From Anodontia alba (taxonomy: Eukaryota; Mollusca; Bivalvia; Lucinida; Lucinidae): a stretch of 64,000 bases of DNA. Of the stretch, positions 22,712 to 34,789 are shown piece by piece. Both the position numbers and the translations under genes were made by a program. The DNA lies in contig OZ024828.1 of NCBI GenBank assembly GCA_964016985.1, positions 88,466,399 to 88,530,398 of the forward strand, read 5' to 3'. Below the pieces are notes generated by a model. That model was given only the letters and a program-made list of their open reading frames with translations. It ran no database searches and was not told where the DNA came from. The stretch's first letter is position 1, and the number at the start of each line of letters is the position of its first letter.

Positions 22712-23060
22712 AAATATTCCCCAGCATCGTATGGGAGTCTCTCAAGAAAAGGAGGAGAGACAGTGGACTGATTCTTTTGTACATTTAGGTCTAAAAGGTG
22801 CTACCAGCATTCCAACAGATGATCTGATCCCCCCAATTAGGCATAGTAGAAATCACCACTCATTGACTTTTCAGACCCACCCAGCAAGAACTGACACTTA
22901 CAAGGGCTCATTCTTCCCTCAAACAATCAGAGATTGGAATGTCCTTCCAGATTCAATTATTACCTCTGCTGAAGGCGCAGAGGATGGTGTGGCTAGGCTT
23001 ACCTCTCTGGTGAGAGCTAGGGACTAACGTCCCATATCACAGGTCCTTGTGAATAAATGT
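22712..23060 (+). pseudogene. Second LINE 3' remnant, frameshifted ORF2 tail
   Basis: One frame gives IVWESLKKRRRDSGLILLY, then after a shift another gives HHSLTFQTHPARTDTYKGSF, FPQTIRDWNVLPD and a stop at about 23025. W-x-S-L-x-x-R-R, R-T-[DN]-x-Y-K-x-S-F-F-P-x-T-I-x-x-WN-x-LP is the typical C-terminal tail of jockey/CR1-like LINE ORF2. At least one frameshift; 5'-truncated. It ends about 140 bp from DOCK exon 1. Confidence 0.7.
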
Positions 23061-23199
23061 CATTAGACGTATCACCAGTAAAAAATTCTGATTCTATCAG
23101 CTCGAAAATACTAATTAAGTCGCGAAAACTAATGACAATTTTAAATAAATAATTTAATTAGGCCATTTGAAAAAAGACTCTATAAGAAAAGTAGCTTAC

Positions 23200-23245
23200 C
23201 GACACCATACTTTTTTATAGCAGGCCTCCAAAAGGCTTTCGACAT
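23200..23245 (-). CDS. DOCK-family gene, exon 1 (start codon)
   Basis: The ATG at 23245-23243 starts MSKAFWRPAIKKYGV; one extra G precedes the donor GTAAGC. An in-frame TAA lies 24 bases upstream with no other ATG between, and the -3 base is A, so this start is well supported. The short exon ending K-Y-G-V with a phase-1 donor is the typical first exon of DOCK1-5 genes (a W-x-P-x-x-x-x-KYGV leader into the SH3 domain). It splices to exon 2 at 7702, giving KYGV-AICNY. DOCK proteins are Rac or Rap exchange factors that pair with ELMO through this N-terminal SH3 domain. Fifteen residues are too few to separate DOCK1/2/5 from DOCK3/4 types. Confidence 0.85.
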
Positions 23246-23420
23246 TTTAATCGAACTATGAATTGTTTAGTCTGATTGTGTCACCAAAATTAACAGATTA
23301 AAACTTCCTGTTTGATGCTCCATTGTTTTTGTCACGTGACCGCAGTAAACCACGGACTGGGAAAACCCCATTCACGGAAGTAATCGGCTGTTTCCGGAAA
23401 ACTTAACAAGTATTAGATTC
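23246..23420 (-). promoter_or_regulatory. Probable DOCK promoter and 5' UTR
   Basis: The 175 bp upstream of the start codon are more GC- and CpG-rich than the flanks and contain no recognisable repeat. Visible motifs: the 10-bp palindrome GTCACGTGAC at 23331-23340, ACGGAAGT at 23374-23381 and TTCCGGAA at 23392-23399 (both ETS-like). No TATA box is seen. This looks like a broadly expressed TATA-less promoter. The transcription start is not determinable. Confidence 0.5.
23331..23340. promoter_or_regulatory. Palindromic E-box GTCACGTGAC
   Basis: A perfect 10-bp palindrome 86 bp upstream of the DOCK ATG. It matches the CACGTG E-box and its flanks match the CLEAR-type element bound by TFEB/MITF and by USF in other animals. 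Binding here is inference. Confidence 0.45.
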
Positions 23421-23945
23421 ACGAAAAAAAAAAAAAGAAATTTATTCGAACTTTGTTAGACTGAAAGATAAATAAAATATTTCCCTAGACCCCATGGCTT
23501 GGCATTTTATGTAAATTCAGTTGTCTTCTTAGGAGATTATTCACATAAGACAGTCACTGAATAAACAAACAAAAAAACATCATTGGCAATTTTCTGTCTC
23601 CCTACCACACACTCACATGCATATGTCCTTCTTAGAGGAGATGATTAACAAATAAAATGTTTATGACCAAAAAGAATGAACAAAAACATCACTGGCAACT
23701 TTCGATAAAAAACGCTCCCTATCTCACGCCCAAACCAGCAACCAACGCATGACATACTCTTATCAAAAGAGCTATAATGAATAAGATGTTTATGAACAAA
23801 GGGATGTTCAGACAAGCACCAGATATCCCCATCACGACGCTCATCTGGACGCTAAATCAGATCTATTAAGGAAGAAAGGAAAGCTAGTACATGGATTTAT
23901 TTTGTACATGAAAACAGATTACCCCTCACTCCAAATGCCCCCCTT

Positions 23946-23970
23946 CCCCGCCCCCCCCCCCCCCCCCCCT
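23946..23970. repeat. Poly-C tract
   Basis: A run of about 20 C with one G, 700 bp upstream of the DOCK start; length may be unstable in assembly. Confidence 0.7.
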
Positions 23971-23999
23971 CCAACATAAACATACAAATTTGTACAGAA

Positions 24000-24935
24000 A
24001 TGGTCTGAGTGTTATGCATGTCATTTCATGGTGCTTAACATTTCTTAAAAAATTTCATGAAATTACCTGAAATGGTTTAAAGTTACAGAGTGAATACAAG
24101 TATATGACTAAAATCACTATTTACAATTTTCAAAGGCCCATAACTTAAAAGTATGTGAACCAGAGTTATGGTCTTGCCTTCTGCATGTCAATTGTCTCAT
24201 GGTGGTAAACATTTCTGTAAAGTTTCATGAAATTATCTGAAACAGGTTTTCAGGTTACAGAGCACAAGTATATGATCGAAATCACTATTTACAATGTTCA
24301 AAGAGATGTAACACATGTCGCCTAATTGTGGCTAACATTTCTGTAAAGTTTGATGAAAATGTTTCACACAGTTTTCAATTTACCAAGTGGGCATGAGTAT
24401 ATGACCGAAATCACAATTTACACTGCTCAAAGGACCATAGCTTCAAGAGCAGGCAAGCCACAGTTATGGTTCATATGTTCTGCACGTCGTCTCATGGTGC
24501 TTAACATTTCTGTAAAGTTTCTTGAAAATATGTCAAACTGTTTTGTTGAAGTTACAGATCGGATATGAGTATATAACCAAAATCACAATTTACCATGTTT
24601 AAAGGGCCATAACTCCAAAAGTAGATAAACTACACTTGTGGTTCTTGTCTTCTGCATGTCGTCCTGTGGAGGTAAACAATTCTGTAAAGTTTCTTGAAAA
24701 TATCTCATACGATTTTCAAGTTACAGGGCGGACACAATATTATAATCAAAATCACTATTTACAATGTTCAAAGGACCATAACTCCAAAAGTAGGTAAACC
24801 ACAATTATGGATCTTGTGTTCTGCATGTCGACTCATGGTGGCAAACAGTTCTGTAAAGTTTCGTAAAATATTTCGAATAGTTTTCAAGTTACAGGGCAGA
24901 CATGATTTTGTGACAGACAGACAGATGTCCATGGC
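24000..24935. repeat. Tandem-core repeat, ~165-bp units
   Basis: Six diverged units, each with AAAATCACTATTTACAATG, AAAGGACCATAACTCCAAAA, TTCTGCATGTCG and CTGTAAAGTTTC; it ends in GTGACAGACAGACAGATG. The plus frames at 24350 and 24694 are repeat-derived. Same general architecture as the 30261 element but a different sequence. Confidence 0.75.
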
Positions 24936-25744
24936 AAAATCAAACCTGAAGTGGGAAGACATAATGAATTGTGAAAATAGCATTGCTGTTAATCAATGAT
25001 TTGGGGTTATGAAGGTATGATTTTGTTTTGAGGGTATTGATAATAATAGTCATGGCCATTTCATTACAAGCAAATAACCCACCTGGCATTCCAGCAAAAT
25101 TTAAATTGGACCGGCCGATAACAGTCTGATATAAATTTAAACAGAATGCTAGCTCAGAATTTTTTTGTTGATGATAATGGAAGTGATTTTTTGTTTATTT
25201 CTTTTATTTACACAGCCATACACCAACATAATCAATATACGCATAAACATCTCAAAAGATACAAAACTTTAAAACATGTAACACTTTTGACCATTATTCA
25301 CTATCAATGATTTTTTTTTTTAACAGACCTGTCAAAGGAGAGCAACTCAAAACAAAATTAAAAATATTCTGCTATATTATCTCTCTTAGGTCACCTCTCT
25401 ATATATATGACATAAAAAGCATAAACTTGAGCAAACAGATCCAGATCAGACCGCTCCCGAAGGAGCAGTCCAGTCAGGTGTCGCACGGTTTGACATTTAC
25501 ATACTCTCTTCTGGGCAAATGTTTCTTCTTATATGCCACTCTCACAATAAAAAAACATCGACACTAACTTTCAGAGGCACAGTGTAGACCCAGATCACAC
25601 CACTCCTGAAGGATCAGTCTGATCGTGGTCTGTACTGTTTGCATTTTAGCATAACTTTCCACCTCATATGTAACATAAGGTATTATGACACTGTTCTAAC
25701 AAGTACCCAATCTATGTTTTGAGCAGAAATATGAAAAATATCAG

Positions 25745-25973
25745 GGCCCAGTTGTTCAAAACTAACGATGTCGTTAGTTAACGATTCGTTAAAATTTTAA
25801 TTGAGTGATACGCAAATATGCTGAAATTTTTTGCTGAAAAAATGTGAGTGCAAAAGCTACTCACATTTTTTCAGCAAAAAATATCAAAATATTGTGTATT
25901 GAATCCGCTAAAACAGTTAACAAAATGACCCTTAACAAGCACGTTAAGCTAACGACGCTTTGAACATTGGGCC
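25745..25973. mobile_element. GGCCCAG MITE, subfamily A, inserted in a resident repeat
   Basis: Flanked by CAG on both sides (25742-25744, 25974-25976). The resident sequence GAAAAATAT-CAG and CAG-AATGTTTATCTG is continuous with a single CAG at about 10650. Orientation opposite to the 18457 copy; one central arm has a deletion. Confidence 0.9.
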
Positions 25974-26236
25974 CAGAATGTTTATCTGAAAATTTTCAGT
26001 TTTTGGTGGCGAAATATTCAACATATTTGAATAAGCATGTTTTCGTAATGAACTGCCATTACAAGGTGATGATAATGATATGGATGATCACTGATATGAT
26101 AATAAAAATGTAGATAGTATGGCTGTCTATGGATGGTTTGATAAAGGTTAATTTCAAGCTGATATGCAACTGACAATGGGATTGACAGTTTTTAAGAATT
26201 TTGTGGCGGTGGATTAGACTGGTATGAAAATGTTGA

Positions 26237-26477
26237 TTAACCCTTAAAATGCCCAGAAAACCTGCGTCTGAAAATATCGTCTGTTTATGTCATCTGCTGA
26301 CTATTCTTGCAAACTTTTCAAACCTAATTTTGCATCCAGGCAAACAGTGTGGACCCAGATCAGACTGCTCCACTAGGAGCAGTCTGATCTGGGTCCACAC
26401 TGTTTGCAAAAATGACTTTTAAAATCACAAGCAGATGACAAAGCAGATGACAATTGTTGTGATTGGCAGTTTAAAGG
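26237..26477. mobile_element. TTAA-type MITE (CCCTTAAA ends), right end decayed
   Basis: Left end TTAACCCTTAAAATGCCC; right end GGCAGTTTAAAGG. Centre is a perfect hairpin GATCAGACTGCTCC-ACTA-GGAGCAGTCTGATC flanked by AAACAGTGTGGACC arms. Confidence 0.7.
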
Positions 26478-26479
26478 TG

Positions 26480-27040
26480 AAGATGCTGGTGGCAATGAAG
26501 ATGTTGTTGATGATACTATTGTTGTTGAAACTGACTGTGATGGCTGACATATGATGACACTATTGTTGATAAAGATTTTAGGTATTATAATGATAGTGAT
26601 CACATTGGCAATGTTATGTTTAACAAATCATGGGAATGATGATGTTGTTGTTGATGTTGATGATGATGATGACGATGATATGCATGATATGCATGATACT
26701 AGATTTGCTAATGACACTTGCGACAGAATTGTTATTATGACTTTTGATTATTAGGACAGTGTTGATGAATGACCCTGGCTGATATATTTTATCATGAGGC
26801 TGGTGCATGACGGGATATTTAATAATACTGAGGATAATGACAGTATGATGAGGATGATGATGGTGATGGTGATGATTACATAGACATGATAAAATGACAA
26901 TGCTTTATTGTGTTGGTATCATATATCTCGTGATATATATATACTAAACAGAGTGTCGGGGCTGATGATTAGATAATATTATGTCATGGTTGTTCATGTT
27001 AGTGTTTTGTATGAATGAAGATTATATGATAAAGGGGACA
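26480..27040. repeat. GAT/GTT-rich low-complexity lead-in to the minisatellite
   Basis: Simple GATGATG and TTGTTGATG words (densest at 26630-26690) grade into the 43-bp array. The small frames, such as a run of Asp residues, are simple-sequence artefacts. Confidence 0.6.
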
Positions 27041-27081
27041 CATACTCTGAAGGTGGCGGTGACCAGTGATGACATACAGAT

Positions 27082-27572
27082 GATGTTGTGGGAGACTACT
27101 GAAGATGATACATGTATTATTGACAATGATGTGAGAGACTACTGAACATTATACAAACATTGTTGACAGTGATGTTGTGGGAGACTACTGAAGATGATAC
27201 ATGTATTATTGACAAGGATGTGAGAGACTACTGAACATTATACAAACATTGTTGACAGTGATGTTGTGGGAGACTACTGAAGATGATACATGTATTATTG
27301 ACAATGATGTGAGAGACTACTGAACATTATACAAACATTGTTGACAGTGATGTTGTGGGAGACTACTGAAGATGATACATGTATTATTGACAATGATGTG
27401 AGAGACTACTGAACATTATACAAACATTGTTGACAGTGATGTTGTGGGAGACTACTGAAGATGATACATGTATTATTGACAATTAATTGAGAGACTACTG
27501 AACATTATACAAACATTGTTGACAGTGATGTTGTGGGAGACTACTGAAGATGATACATGTATTATTGACAAT
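27082..27572. repeat. 89-bp higher-order repeat inside the minisatellite
   Basis: A 46-bp unit (with GATGTTGTGGGAG) alternates with a 43-bp unit (with ACATTATACAAACATTGTTG). The dimer starts at 27082, 27171, 27260, 27349, 27438 and 27527, an exact 89-bp period, with very few mismatches (one unit has AATTAATTGAG at 27480). Confidence 0.92.
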
Positions 27573-28734
27573 GGTGTGAGAGACAACTGAAGATGATACA
27601 TGTTTTATTGACAATGATGTTGTGAGAGACCACTGAAGATGATACATGTATTATTGAGAATGATGTTCTGAGAGGCTGTTGAAGATGATACATGTAGTAT
27701 TGACAATGTCGAGGAGACTACCAAAGATGATAGATGTATTATTGACAATGATGTGGGAGACTACTGAAGTTGATACATGTTGTACTGACAATGCTGTTGT
27801 GAGAGACTACTGAAGATTATACATGTATTTTTGACAATGATATCGTGAGAGACCACTAAAGATGAAACATGTTATATTGATAATGATGTTGTGAGAGACT
27901 ACTGAAAATGATACATGTAGTATTGACAATGATGAAGATCATTACTGAATACATGTATTATTGACAATGATGCGGGAGACTACTGAAGGTGATACAGGCA
28001 TTTTTGACAATGATGTTTTAGGAGACTACTGAAGGTGACACATATGTTATTTACAATGTTGTGAAAGACTACTGAAGATGATACATGTATTATTAACAAT
28101 AATGTGAGAGATTACTGAAAATGATACATGTATTATTAACAATGATGTGGGAGACTGCCAAAGATGATACAGGCATTATTGCCTAAGTTGTTTTAGGATA
28201 CTTCTTAAGATGATACATGTGTTACTGACAATGTTGTGAGAGACTACTGAAGGTGATGCTTGTACTATTGACAATGATGTGAGAGACTACTGAAGATGAT
28301 ACATGTAATACTGATAATGATGTGAGAGACTGCAGATGATAAATGTAACATTGACTACATGTATGTTGTGATAAACTACTAAAGACATGTATTATTGACA
28401 GTGATGTGCGAGACTACTGAAGGTGAAACACGTAATACTGACACTGATGTGAGCGACTACTGAAGATGAAAAATGAAATATTGACAATGATGTGAGAGAC
28501 TATTTAAGATGATACAGGTATTATTGTCTATGTTGTTTTGGGATACTGCTGAAGATGATACGTATGTTATTGATAATGTTGAGAGACTACTGAAGGTGAT
28601 ACTTTAGTTTTTGACAATGCTGTGAGAGACTACTGAAGATGATACTTGTATGATTAACCATATGGGAGACTACTTAAAATGATAGGCATTACTGAAAATG
28701 ATGTTTTGGGTGGCTATTGAAGATGATACATGTA

Positions 28735-28911
28735 CAGTCAAACCTGTCCTAAAGGCCACCTGTATTAAGCAATCACCTGCCTTTAAAGGCCACTATTTCA
28801 GATCCCAATAAAGGCAAAGAAGTGGAAATTTACCTGTATTAAACAAGCACCTGTCTTAAGCAACCAGTTTTTTGCTTTCCCATAGGTGCTTGCTTAACAC
28901 AGGTTTGACTG
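28735..28911. mobile_element. 177-bp TA-flanked MITE in the minisatellite
   Basis: Same family as 22213 (CAGTCAAACCTGT ends). Neighbouring array units read GATACATG-TA-TTATTGAC without it, and here TA is present on both sides, so the target duplication is directly visible. Confidence 0.9.
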
Positions 28912-29894
28912 TATTATTGACAATGATATGGGAGACAGTAATGTGCAAGACTACTGAAGATGATACATGTACTGTTGACAGTAATGTGCAAGACTACCGA
29001 AGATGATACATGTTATAGTTGACAATGCTGTGAGAGACTACTGAAGATGATACATATATTATTAACACTGGTTTGAGAGACTATTGAAGATGATATAAGT
29101 ATTATTGACAGTGATGTGCGAGACTACTGAAGATGGTGCATGTTATATTGACAGTGATGTGAGAGACTACTAAAGATGATAAATGTAAAATTGACAGTGA
29201 TGTGGGAGACTACTGAAGATGATACATGTATTTTTGACAATGCTGTGAGGGACTGTTGAAGAAGATACATGTATTTTTGACAATGCTGTGAGAGACTGTT
29301 GAAGATGACAAAGGCATTATTTACAATGATGTTTTAGGAGACTAGTAAAGATGACACATGTGTGGGAGACTACTGTAGATGATACATGTAATATTGACAA
29401 AACCACCAGAGATGAAACAAGCATAACAGAACATGATGTTTAAGGAGATTACTGAAGATGATACAGACATTATTGACAATGATGTTGGAGACTTCTGAAG
29501 ATGATATTTGTATAAAGTACAATCTGAGAGACTACTGTAGATGATAGATGTATTATTGACAATGATGTGGGAGGCTACTGAAGATAATAATGTGAGAGAC
29601 TACTGAATATGATACATCTTTTACCAACTATGATGTGGGAAATAACTGAAGATGATACATGTAGTATTGACAATGGTGTGGGGGACTACAGAAGATGATA
29701 CATGTATTATCAACAATGTGAAATAAGACTGACTGATTGTGTTGGAGTTTAATGATACGTCAGTCCTTGTGGGTCATTTTATGTCATCTCCCAGAGGAAG
29801 GGAGAAAAGAGACAGAAGAGATAGTAGAGGAGATAAAAGAGAGGGATGAAAGAGGAACTGGAATGAAAGGGAAGAAACAGAAGAAACAAGAAAT

Positions 29895-32401
29895 TCCATA
29901 GGGAATTTATGTCCCCCGCCTTACTTTTTTAATTTGAGCTGTTAAAAATGAGTAAGTTAACCAGAGGACCATTGGTCCTGTATCACTTACCTAAGTATTG
30001 AAGCAGGAAAAAAATTTAAGCTAAAAATGTAGAAAAAATAAAAAAAAACTAAAAAAAAATCAACAACATAATTTCAAGATTCCAAGAGCATGCGTATATT
30101 CTCAGACCACAAGCAAAATGCCTGTAAAGCTTCAGAAGCATTTGCTTAAAGCTGTGGGAGGAGTTGTGCTCACAAGGTATCACTATATGCACTTTCATAG
30201 TATTGAAGCATGAAAAAAGTCTATGTTAAAAGTTAAAAATGTGAAAAAATGTAAAAAACTAGAAATGTGTCAGTATGACACAGATGCCCCTGCCCAGGGC
30301 CATCCTCACCCACACGCAGGTATTTTGCAAAAATTGAAGTTGAAAAAAGGGCCATAACTCTCATAATAATTGGCAGATTTTACCCTAAATTGAACTTGAC
30401 CATATTTTATGATTATATACCTGGGTATAAAATATGAATCCAATACACAAATCAATCTTTTTTAAAAAAATATCAGAAGGAAAACATCTTTTGAAGTGAA
30501 AATGGGCCATAACTCCCATAATAATGGGTTGATTTTACCCTAATTGGAACTTGACCTCTATTTTATGACTATATACCTGTGTCTTAAATATGATTTCAAT
30601 ACACTAATGTTTTCAAAAGATATCAAACTGAAACTATTTTTCAACGTTAGAAAAGGGCCGTTACTCCAAATATAATTGGTGGATTTTACCCTAAATCAAA
30701 CTTGACCTATATTTTATAATTATATGCTTGTGTATTAAATATGAATCCAATTCACTAATCTTTTCAAAAGTTATGGAACGGAAACCATTTTTCAAAGTTG
30801 AAAAAGAGCCATAACTCCAAAAATAATTGGTGGATTTTACCCTAAATCCAACTTGACATACATTTTATGATTATATACCCGTGTATAAAATTTGAATCCA
30901 ATACACTAATCTTTTCAAAAGATATCGAACGGAAACCATTTTTCAACTATTTTTCAACATTGATAAAGGGCCGTAACTCCAAAAATAATTTGTGGATTTT
31001 ACCCTAAATCAAACTGGACCTATATTTTATAATTATATGCTTGTGTATAAAATATGAATCCAATTCACTGATCTTTTCAAATGTTATGGAACGGAAACCA
31101 TTTTTCAAAGTTGAAAAAGGGCCATAACTCCAAAAATAATTGGTGGTTTTTTACCCTAAATCGAACTTGACCTACATTTGATGACCTGTGTATAAAATTT
31201 GAATCCAATACACTAATCTTTTCAAAAGATATCAAAAGGAAACCATTTTTCAACATTGATAAAGGGCCGTAACTCCAAAAATAATTGGTGGATTTTATCC
31301 TAAATCGAACTTGACCTATATTTTATAATTATATGATTGTGTATAAAATATGAATCCAATACACTAATCTTTTCAAATGTTATGGAACGGAAACCATTTT
31401 TCAAAGTTGAAAAAGGGCCATAACTCCCAAAATAATAAATGGATTTTACTCTAAATCGAACTTGACCTACAATTTATGATTATATACCTGTGTACAAAAT
31501 TTCAATCCAATATACCAATCCTTTCAAAAGATATCGCACGGAAACCATTTTTCAAAGTTGAAAATTTTTCAAAGTTGAAAAGGGCCATAACTCCCAAAAT
31601 AATCAGTGGATTTTACCCCAAATCAAACTTGACCTACATTTTATGATAATATACCTGTGTATAAAATTTTAATCCAATATACCAATCCTTTCAAATGATA
31701 TCGCATGGAAACCAAAAGTGTTACGTACGGGACAGACGGGATGGACAGACGGACGGACGTACATACGGACAGCGGTGATACTATATGTCCCCCCATTGAA
31801 AATGGCGGGAGCATAAAAAAGTAACTTCAAGATTCTGTAAAAAGCATATGCATATCTTCAGACTAAGGTTAAAACATCTGTATAGTTTCAGTGGAAATGG
31901 TATAAAACTGTAGGAGGATTTGCACTCACAAGGTACCTACTACATAATATACACTTTCATAGTATTGAAGCATGAAAAAAAGTCTAAGTTAAAAATGTGA
32001 AAAATTTGAAAAAAATTAAAACAAGATTCTGCAAAAACCACATGCATATCTTCAGACCATGATTCAGATACCTGTGAAGTTTCAGAGGGATCGGTATAAA
32101 ACTGTAGGAGGAGTTGCGCTCACAAGGTCCCCACAACAAACTCGGAACCATGCAAAGAAGTCTAAGTTAAAAATGTGAAAAAAGTGAAAAAAATTAATTT
32201 AAGGAGTCTGTAAAAAGCACATGCATATCTTCAGACCATGATTAAAACATCTGTAAAGTTTCAAAAGGATCGGTCCAAAACTGTAGGAGGAGTTGCACGC
32301 ACAAGGTACCTACTACAAACTCGGAACCACGCACCATGCATCATGCACCACGGAAAGCCGAATACTATGTCCCCTCGCTTTTCTTCAAAAAGGTGGGGGA
32401 C
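29895..32401. mobile_element. Tandem-core element A, nested in the SINE-like element
   Basis: Left terminus has TATGTCCCCCGCC, right has GGTGGGGGACA, a short inverted pair. Four internal units (near 30040, 31815, 32010 and 32190; period about 180-195 bp) share GCATATCTTCAGACCATGAT, CTGTAAAGTTTCA, GTAGGAGGAGTTGCGCTCAC and AAGTCTAAGTTAAAAATGTG. No transposase. Architecture as in bivalve pearl/Helentron-like elements (inference). Confidence 0.7.
30261..31813. mobile_element. Tandem-core element B, nested in element A
   Basis: Nine units of about 145-165 bp, each with AAAGGGCCATAACTCC, AATAATTGGTGGATTTTACC, CTAAATCGAACTTGACCTA, ATGAATCCAATACACTAATC and AACGGAAACCATTTTTCAA. It begins AATGTGTCAGTATGACACAG and ends with a GACGGACGGACGTACATACG stretch and TATGTCCCCCCATT...AATGGCGGGAGCATA. 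Element A sequence resumes on both sides. Confidence 0.8.
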
Positions 32402-33827
32402 AATAAAAACATTCCCCCTCTACCCTTACCTGCTACAAGGATAGCACGCCTTGCCCAACTGTAAGCCAATATCAGTTGGACGCCCTGGTAATGTAAGACC
32501 ACACCCAACCACCCCAGAGAGAAGAATGATGACACATGTATTATTGACGATACATGTATTATTGACAATGATATAAGAGACTACTGAAGATGATACATGT
32601 ATTAGTGACAATGATGCGAGAGCCTACTGAAGATGATACATGTACTATTTACAATGATGTTGTGGTGAATACTGAAGGTTTTTTTTTTCAGTTAAGTTCC
32701 TTCATTAAAATAGGACAATACCTTCAGGATGCATTATTGACAATGATCCTGCGTGAGAATACTGAAGACAATACATATAATATTGACAACGATGTGAGAG
32801 ACTACTAAGATGTTACATGCATTATAGAAAATGATATGAGAGACTACTGACGACACACAAATTATTGACAATGATGTTTTGAGAGATTACTTGTGAAGAT
32901 GATACATGTAATATTAATAAGGATGTGAGAAACTACTGAAGATGATACATGAATTATTGAAAATGATGTTGTGGGAGACTACTGAAGACAATACCTGTAT
33001 TGTTGACAATGCTGTGAAAATCTACTAAGATGTTACATGTATTATAGCAATGATGTGAGAGACTTTAATATTGACAATGATGTGAGAGACTACTGAAGAA
33101 GATACATGTAATAGTGTCAATGATGTTGGAGACTACTGAAGATGATACATGTATTTTTGACAATGATGTTTTAGGAGACTACTGAAGATGATACAGGCAT
33201 TATTTACAATGATGTGAGAGGCTACTGAAGATGATACATGTGAACAATGTGGGAGTCTACTGAAGATGATACATGTTTTATTCACACTGATGTTTTAGGA
33301 GGCTACTGAAGATAATAATGTGATAGGATACGGTAGATAACTATGTGAGAGACTACTGAAGATGATGCATGTATTATTGTCTATGATGTGGGAAACCAGG
33401 AGTAGATACCTACAATATTGACACTGATGTAGGAGACTAGTGAAGATATAACATGTATTAATAACAGTTTGAGAGACTACTGAAGATGATAAATGCACTA
33501 CTAACAATGATGTGAGTGGCTACTGAAGATGCTACATGTATTATTTATAATGATGTGTGAGGCTACTGAAGAGAATAATGTGATACATATATTATTGAGT
33601 CATGTTGGAAATTACTACAGATGGTACCTGTAGTATTGACAATGATATGGGAGACTACTGAAGATGATACTTGTATCATTAACAATGTGAGAGGCTACTG
33701 AAGATTATAATGTGAGAGACTACTGAAGATGATACATGTATTATTGACAATAAAGTGGGAAACTACTGAAGATGATACATGTATTGACAATGATGTTGGA
33801 GACTACTGAAGATGAGACACATTATAT

Positions 33828-34128
33828 GTATTGACTGATTGATTGAGTTAGGGGTTTAATGACACATCAACCCTTGAGGGTCATTTTGTGCCGTCTCCAA
33901 GAGAAAGGGAGAAGAGAGATAGAAGAGATAGTAGAGGAGATGAAAGAGAGGGACAGGGGAGAAAAGAAAATCAATGAAAGCTAGAGAAGCAACAGAAAAA
34001 AATAAAAACATTCCCCCTCTCCCCTTGCCTGCTGCAAGGATAGCAGACCTTGCTCAACTGTAAGCCAATATCAGTTAGACATCCTGATAAAGAAAGAAAC
34101 TTTGCCTCACCCAACCATCCCCACATTA
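33828..34128. mobile_element. TGATTGATTGAGTT SINE-like element, intact, in the array
   Basis: Complete copy of about 300 bp. TGTATTGAC, an array word, stands directly at both junctions, indicating a 9-bp target duplication. Body as in the split copy at 29731. Confidence 0.75.
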
Positions 34129-34789
34129 CTTGTATTGACAATGATGTGAGAGACTACTGAAGATGATACATGCATTATTAACAATGGCATTGTTGGAGAC
34201 TACTGAAGATGATATATGTATTATTGACAATGATATGACAGCCTACTAAGATGATACTTGTATTATTGAAAACAATGTGAGAGACTACTGAAGATGATAT
34301 ATGTATTATTGACAGTGATGTGCAAGACTACTGAAGAAGATACAAGTATTATTGACAATGATGTGGGAGACTACTGAAGATGAGGTATGTATTATTGACA
34401 TTGATGTGGGAGACTAATGAAGAGGATACAAGTATTATTGACAATTATGTGGGAGACTACTGAAGATGAGGTATGTATTATTGACAATGATGTGGGAGAC
34501 TACTGAAGCCGATACATGTAATAATAATGTGAGAGACACCTGAGTGTGATACTAGTATTATTAAATGAGAATGATGTTTTGTGAGACTACTGAAGATGAT
34601 AAATGTATTACTAACAATGATGTGGGAGACTACTGAAAATGATACATGTATTATTGACAATGATATGGGAGACTACTGAAGATGATACATGTACTATTTA
34701 CAATGATGTTGTGGTGAATACCGAAGGGTTTTTTTTCCAGTTAAGTTCCTTCATTAAAATAGGACAATACCTTCAGGATGTCTCTTTAA

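Larger units (their letters stand above)
7703..23199 (-). other. DOCK intron 1 (15.5 kb)
   Basis: Bounded by the exon 1 donor and the exon 2 acceptor. It holds no other host coding sequence that I can recognise. Its content is mobile-element derived: a SINE (8832-9137), MITEs, a 3-kb tandem-core element (12899-15890), a decayed BED-finger relic (12478), LINE remnants (19840, 22712), hAT-like elements (16113, 17639, 20603) and a GGCCCAG MITE (18457). Confidence 0.8.
29731..32522. mobile_element. TGATTGATTGAGTT SINE-like element, split by a later insertion
   Basis: Left part 29731-29894 (TTTAATGATACGTCAGTCC...GGGAGAAAAGAGACAGAAGA) and right part 32402-32522 (AAAAACATTCCCCCTC... TGTAAGCCAATATCAGTTGG) are contiguous in the copies at 33828 and 42508. 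No clear pol III boxes were found; it is SINE-sized (about 300 bp) with long target duplications elsewhere. Confidence 0.75.

Noticed and set aside
22701..23027. Possible host coding exon next to DOCK exon 1
   Set aside because: Plus strand, frameshifted, and matches the RTDTYKxSFFPxTIxxWN tail of LINE ORF2, so it is a transposon remnant.
26551..26754. Plus-strand frame with an Asp-rich run
   Set aside because: Pure GAT/GAC simple sequence.
34478..34660. Antisense open frames through the 43-bp array with repeating SSSVVSHIIV-like words
   Set aside because: Unit length and composition keep the antisense frame open over a few units; frame shifts between units and absence elsewhere in the array argue against coding.
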